This document shows positions 60,726 to 63,315 of a DNA stretch of 63,315 nucleotides, one piece after another (positions within the stretch are counted from its first letter, which is position 1; each line of letters opens with the position of its first letter). The translations under genes were made by a program, and so were the position numbers. The notes beneath the pieces are model-generated. The model ran no database searches. It had not been told where the DNA came from and saw only the letters and a program-made list of their open reading frames with translations. The DNA comes from an uncultured Pelagibacteraceae bacterium (GTDB taxonomy: Bacteria > Pseudomonadota > Alphaproteobacteria > Pelagibacterales > Pelagibacteraceae): NCBI GenBank assembly GCA_902596205.1, contig CACJSY010000006.1, forward strand, positions 1 to 63,315, given 5' to 3'.

Positions 60726-61765
60726 TACTTCATTATAGATGAAGCAAAATTCCAATTACAGTCAAAACTCGGAACATAAGCACCTGATAATTTTACGTTT
60801 CCAAAACTTTTTGATAAAACTTTACACCAATTATCTACTTGTTTAGGTTTTTTATCGTAACTACCGACTTGAGCAGTTATCACTCCGCCTTTTTTAAGAA
60901 TTCTTTTTAACCCTCTCATATTTTTTTTTGCCAAATCAATGCAATATTGATCATCGTTTAAATCTACAAATATTTTATCATACTTGGAGTCTTCAATTTC
61001 TTTAATACTATGAAAAGCATCCCCCCAATAAGTTTTTATTTTGTTACTTTTTTTTACTTTGGTGCAAACTTTTGGTAAATGTCTATAACAAACGTCTACT
61101 ATCTCAGGGTCAAGTTCAAACCAATCTATATAATTCGAATTATTTTCCAAACAAGCTCTTGCTACACCTCCATCCCCTCCTCCGATAATCGCAACATTAT
61201 TGTTTTTCTTACTTAAATCATAACTTGATTTAAAAAAATTTGAGCTGTAAATTTTTTCATCTTTTTCTGCTACTTGAATCTCATGATCTATAAATAGTGC
61301 ATGTCCAAATTCTTCGAGATCCATTACTTCAACAAACTGACCAACTTTAGAAGTAAATTTTTCTAGAACATCTTTCACTACATAGAATTTTTTTTGACCC
61401 GGCGTACTATAAATATCGTCGTATAAACCTACACTACTTCTATCAAAAGCGTTGGTAACTACTCTTTTATGATCTATTTCCTTTCTTAAAATTTTAAGGG
61501 CAACTTTTGGATTAACCTTCCCGCATGTAAAAAAATCAAAACTAATTACTTCTCTTTCTGGAAATGTATGAAAGCTAAAGTGACTTTCAGATAATAATGC
61601 AACTAATGTGAAACCTTGAGGTTCAAATTTATGGGAAGCAACGTTAAGAATTTCTACTTTTGCAGCCTTAGCAATTTTATAAATTACTTTTTCGTAAAAC
61701 TCTGGTGAATAATCTTTTTTAACACCTAAAAAATCGATGGTTATGTGCTCACCAACTTTTATCAT
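60725..61765 (-). CDS. speD-speE: Fused S-adenosylmethionine decarboxylase and aminopropyltransferase
   Basis: The 346-residue product has two enzymes in one chain. Residues 1-115 are a class 1b AdoMet decarboxylase: LSESHFSFHT with the self-cleavage Ser61 and His66, and FFTCG with Cys81, matching the spacing in the Thermotoga enzyme. Residues 117-346 are an aminopropyltransferase of spermidine-synthase type with IIGGGDGG (195-200), a D-x-E-like WFELDPEI and FVDLNDDQY. The usual YHE pocket motif is not seen. The chain would decarboxylate AdoMet and pass the product on for aminopropyl transfer, releasing methylthioadenosine. Confidence 0.9.
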   Translation of the reverse strand: MIKVGEHITIDFLGVKKDYSPEFYEKVIYKIAKAAKVEILNVASHKFEPQGFTLVALLSESHFSFHTFPEREVISFDFFTCGKVNPKVALKILRKEIDHKRVVTNAFDRSSVGLYDDIYSTPGQKKFYVVKDVLEKFTSKVGQFVEVMDLEEFGHALFIDHEIQVAEKDEKIYSSNFFKSSYDLSKKNNNVAIIGGGDGGVARACLENNSNYIDWFELDPEIVDVCYRHLPKVCTKVKKSNKIKTYWGDAFHSIKEIEDSKYDKIFVDLNDDQYCIDLAKKNMRGLKRILKKGGVITAQVGSYDKKPKQVDNWCKVLSKSFGNVKLSGAYVPSFDCNWNFASSIMK

Positions 61766-61771
61766 TAAAAA

Positions 61772-62416
61772 CTATCCTTTTTTATAATTTTTAAATTTTC
61801 CCAAGACTATTTTCATTTCTTTTTTCGAAAGAATCTTAGGTATTCCAATTCTTATGGCATTTATATATTGATGGCAAATATTTTCGATTTCTTGAGCAAG
61901 CTCAAAAGTTTTTTCTAAATTTTCTCCAAAAGCAACCTGGCCGTGATTGGCAATCAGACATGCTGTTCTATTTTTCAAAGCTTTAATAATATTTCTTGAA
62001 AGATTTTTCGTTCCAAAAGTTGCATATTTACTGCATTTAATGTCTTCTCCACCAGCTACTGCAACCATGTAGTGAAATGCTGGAATACTTTTTTGATGAG
62101 TAGAAACAGCTGTAGCACAAGTAGAGTGAGCATGAACTATTGCTTTAGCCTCCTTTTTATTCACATAAATATCTTGATGGAATCTCCATTCAGATGAGGG
62201 TTTACCTTTTTTTTTATCATAAATACCTTTGAGCGAGACAAAGACGATGTCTTTTGTTTTTAAAGAAGAATATTTTCTCCCCGATGGAGTAATGTAAAAA
62301 CCATCCACTCCTTTTTCTTTAGCTCTTGCAGAGATATTTCCAGATCTCAAGGCAGACAAATTGGTTATATTTAATTTTTTTGAATATTTTATTACTTCAG
62401 CTTTTAATTTACTCAC
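61772..62416 (-). CDS. Class II aldolase/adducin family enzyme (methylthioribulose-1-phosphate processing likely)
   Basis: The 214-residue product has the zinc-site IVHAHSTCATAVS (His-x-His) and IANHGQVAFG with the third His, plus GRKYSSLKT and PSSEWRFHQDIY with the acid residue. The family includes fuculose-phosphate aldolase, the MtnB dehydratase and the aldolase of the methylthioadenosine-to-DHAP shunt. It follows mtnA with a four-base overlap and precedes speD-speE, so it most likely acts on methylthioribulose 1-phosphate. Which of the two reactions it does cannot be told by eye. Confidence 0.82.
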   Translation of the reverse strand: MSKLKAEVIKYSKKLNITNLSALRSGNISARAKEKGVDGFYITPSGRKYSSLKTKDIVFVSLKGIYDKKKGKPSSEWRFHQDIYVNKKEAKAIVHAHSTCATAVSTHQKSIPAFHYMVAVAGGEDIKCSKYATFGTKNLSRNIIKALKNRTACLIANHGQVAFGENLEKTFELAQEIENICHQYINAIRIGIPKILSKKEMKIVLGKFKNYKKG

Positions 62417-63315
62417 TTAAATAAACCTTTCAGCCCTTTTTCTGATGCTTCACAAACACCTTTCTCGGTGATTAAACCAGTTACTAGCTTAGCCGGTGTT
62501 ACATCAAATGCTAAATTTAGTGATTTACTTTTTTTTGGGTAAATCCTTACTTTTTTAATCTCGTTATTTTCATCAACACCTTCGACATGGGACAATTCTT
62601 CGGAATTTCGCTCTTCTATGGGAATTTGTTTATGATCTTTTATACTCCAGTCTATAGTTGAACTAGGTAAAGCAACATAAAAAGGAACATTATTATCTTT
62701 TGCAGATAACGCTTTTAAATATGTTCCAATTTTATTACACACATCACCATTGGATAAAGTTCTGTCTGTTCCAACAATGCACATATCTACTTGTCCTCTT
62801 TGCATTAAAATTCCACCTGCATTATCGGTTATTACAGTATTTGAAATTCCCTCTTCATTTAATTCATAAGATGTTAAGTTAGCACCTTGATTTCTGGGTC
62901 TAGTTTCATCAACCCAGACATGAACTTTGATCCCTTTTTGATGTGCGTGATAAATTGGTGAGGTAGCAGTTCCCCAATCTATTGTAGCTAACCATCCTGC
63001 ATTACAGTGTGTTAAAATATTTACTGTATCTTTTTTTTTATTAGAAATGTCTTCGATAATTTTAAGACCATTCAAGCCTATATTTTTACAAAATTTTTCA
63101 TCCTCTTCTGTAATTGCCTTTGCTTCGTCTAAAGCTATTTTCAAGATATCTTTATCGTTTACTCCAGATAATTTTTTCATCATTCTGTCCACTGCCCACT
63201 TAAGATTAATTGCAGTGGGTCTTGATGCAATTAATTCTTCGCTAGATTTTTTTAGAAAGGATAAATCATTTTTTTCTATTATTGATAAAACTAAACCGTA
63301 AGCAGCTGTTGCTCC
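62413..63315 (-). CDS. mtnA: Methylthioribose-1-phosphate isomerase (N-terminus cut by window end)
   Basis: The frame enters from the window edge with GATAAYGLVLSI and SRPTAINLKWAVDRMM, so the apparent GTG start at 63192 is internal. The visible 300 residues include NILTHCNAGWLATIDWGTA with the catalytic Cys, WVDETRPRNQGANLTSYEL, DNAGGILMQRGQVD and the catalytic Asp in IVGTDRTLSNGDVCNKIGT. It converts methylthioribose 1-phosphate to the ribulose form in methylthioadenosine salvage. About 45 residues are missing. The stop overlaps the class II aldolase start by four bases. Confidence 0.92.
   Translation of the reverse strand, partial: GATAAYGLVLSIIEKNDLSFLKKSSEELIASRPTAINLKWAVDRMMKKLSGVNDKDILKIALDEAKAITEEDEKFCKNIGLNGLKIIEDISNKKKDTVNILTHCNAGWLATIDWGTATSPIYHAHQKGIKVHVWVDETRPRNQGANLTSYELNEEGISNTVITDNAGGILMQRGQVDMCIVGTDRTLSNGDVCNKIGTYLKALSAKDNNVPFYVALPSSTIDWSIKDHKQIPIEERNSEELSHVEGVDENNEIKKVRIYPKKSKSLNLAFDVTPAKLVTGLITEKGVCEASEKGLKGLFK

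Noticed and set aside
63047-63301. Open frame on the plus strand near the window end
   Set aside because: It lies opposite mtnA, whose protein motifs continue to the window edge.
1-63315. CRISPR arrays, insertion sequences, phage structural genes, rRNA genes
   Set aside because: No spaced direct repeats, transposase motifs, capsid-type genes or rRNA-like stretches were seen on either strand.

Overview
The window is about 70% A+T, almost entirely coding, with gene ends that touch or overlap and no stretch over 300 bases without a gene. The house-keeping gene content (purB-purC-purS-purQ-purL-bolA-grxD, a short-gene purine block typical of Alphaproteobacteria; rpoZ-dusA; tandem glycine-betaine binding proteins; Lys/Asn/Ile-rich proteins) points to a streamlined marine alphaproteobacterium of the SAR11 (Pelagibacterales) type. 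That assignment is inference from composition and gene content; no 16S rRNA gene is present.

Region 1 (1-10.8 kb) is the accessory part. It starts with the 5' end of nadK and a tRNA-Leu(UAA). Next comes a very tight minus-strand operon (327-5560) coding for exported or membrane proteins: a Sel1-repeat protein, a small two-helix protein, an unknown exported protein, a PrsW-type intramembrane protease, a von Willebrand A-like protein, a four-helix coiled-coil membrane protein and two small membrane proteins. Pointing the other way are a small lipoprotein, a secreted caspase-like protease (His317/Cys366) translationally coupled to a trypsin/HtrA-like serine protease with a calcium-binding-type acidic tail, an unknown gene on the minus strand, and a pentameric ligand-gated ion channel homologue. 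The two coupled proteases share a short basic WIT(K/R)K motif in their linkers. This region is the best candidate for an undescribed system.

Region 2 (10.8-34.3 kb) is core metabolism: a GT9 glycosyltransferase, a MoaB/CinA-type protein, sfsA, map, the purine block with bolA and grxD; convergent to it an operon aroG(class II)-nadE-cysS-cimA-trmJ-like-rpsD; then pgl, a small beta-carbonic-anhydrase-like protein, glmS, a GlmU protein consisting only of the acetyltransferase half, a phosphoglycolate-phosphatase-like gene, a LysE exporter, prpB and prpC (without prpD), and a homocysteine S-methyltransferase.

Region 3 (34.3-48.4 kb) holds a glycine-betaine type permease with two tandem ProX paralogues but no ATPase gene; a complete zinc uptake locus (znuCB-zur divergent from znuA, with two Zur-box-like palindromes between them); a probable glucosylglycerate pathway (GT81-like synthase plus HAD phosphatase) in one operon with a frameshifted circularly permuted ATP-grasp gene, divergent from an Anbu-type proteasome homologue; and nrdAB with a pair of NrdR-box-like sites 31 bp apart.

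Region 4 (48.4-63.3 kb) holds a phosphohexomutase, a TauE-type exporter, dusA, rpoZ with a long acidic tail, an MFS transporter, a beta-hydroxyacid dehydrogenase, a flavin-oxidase-like gene, an exported alpha/beta hydrolase, a gamma-carbonic-anhydrase-like protein, a redoxin, GT4 and GT9 glycosyltransferases, and finally a polyamine and methylthioadenosine salvage cluster: mtnA (cut by the window end), a class II aldolase, a SpeD-SpeE fusion and a nitrilase-family amidase.
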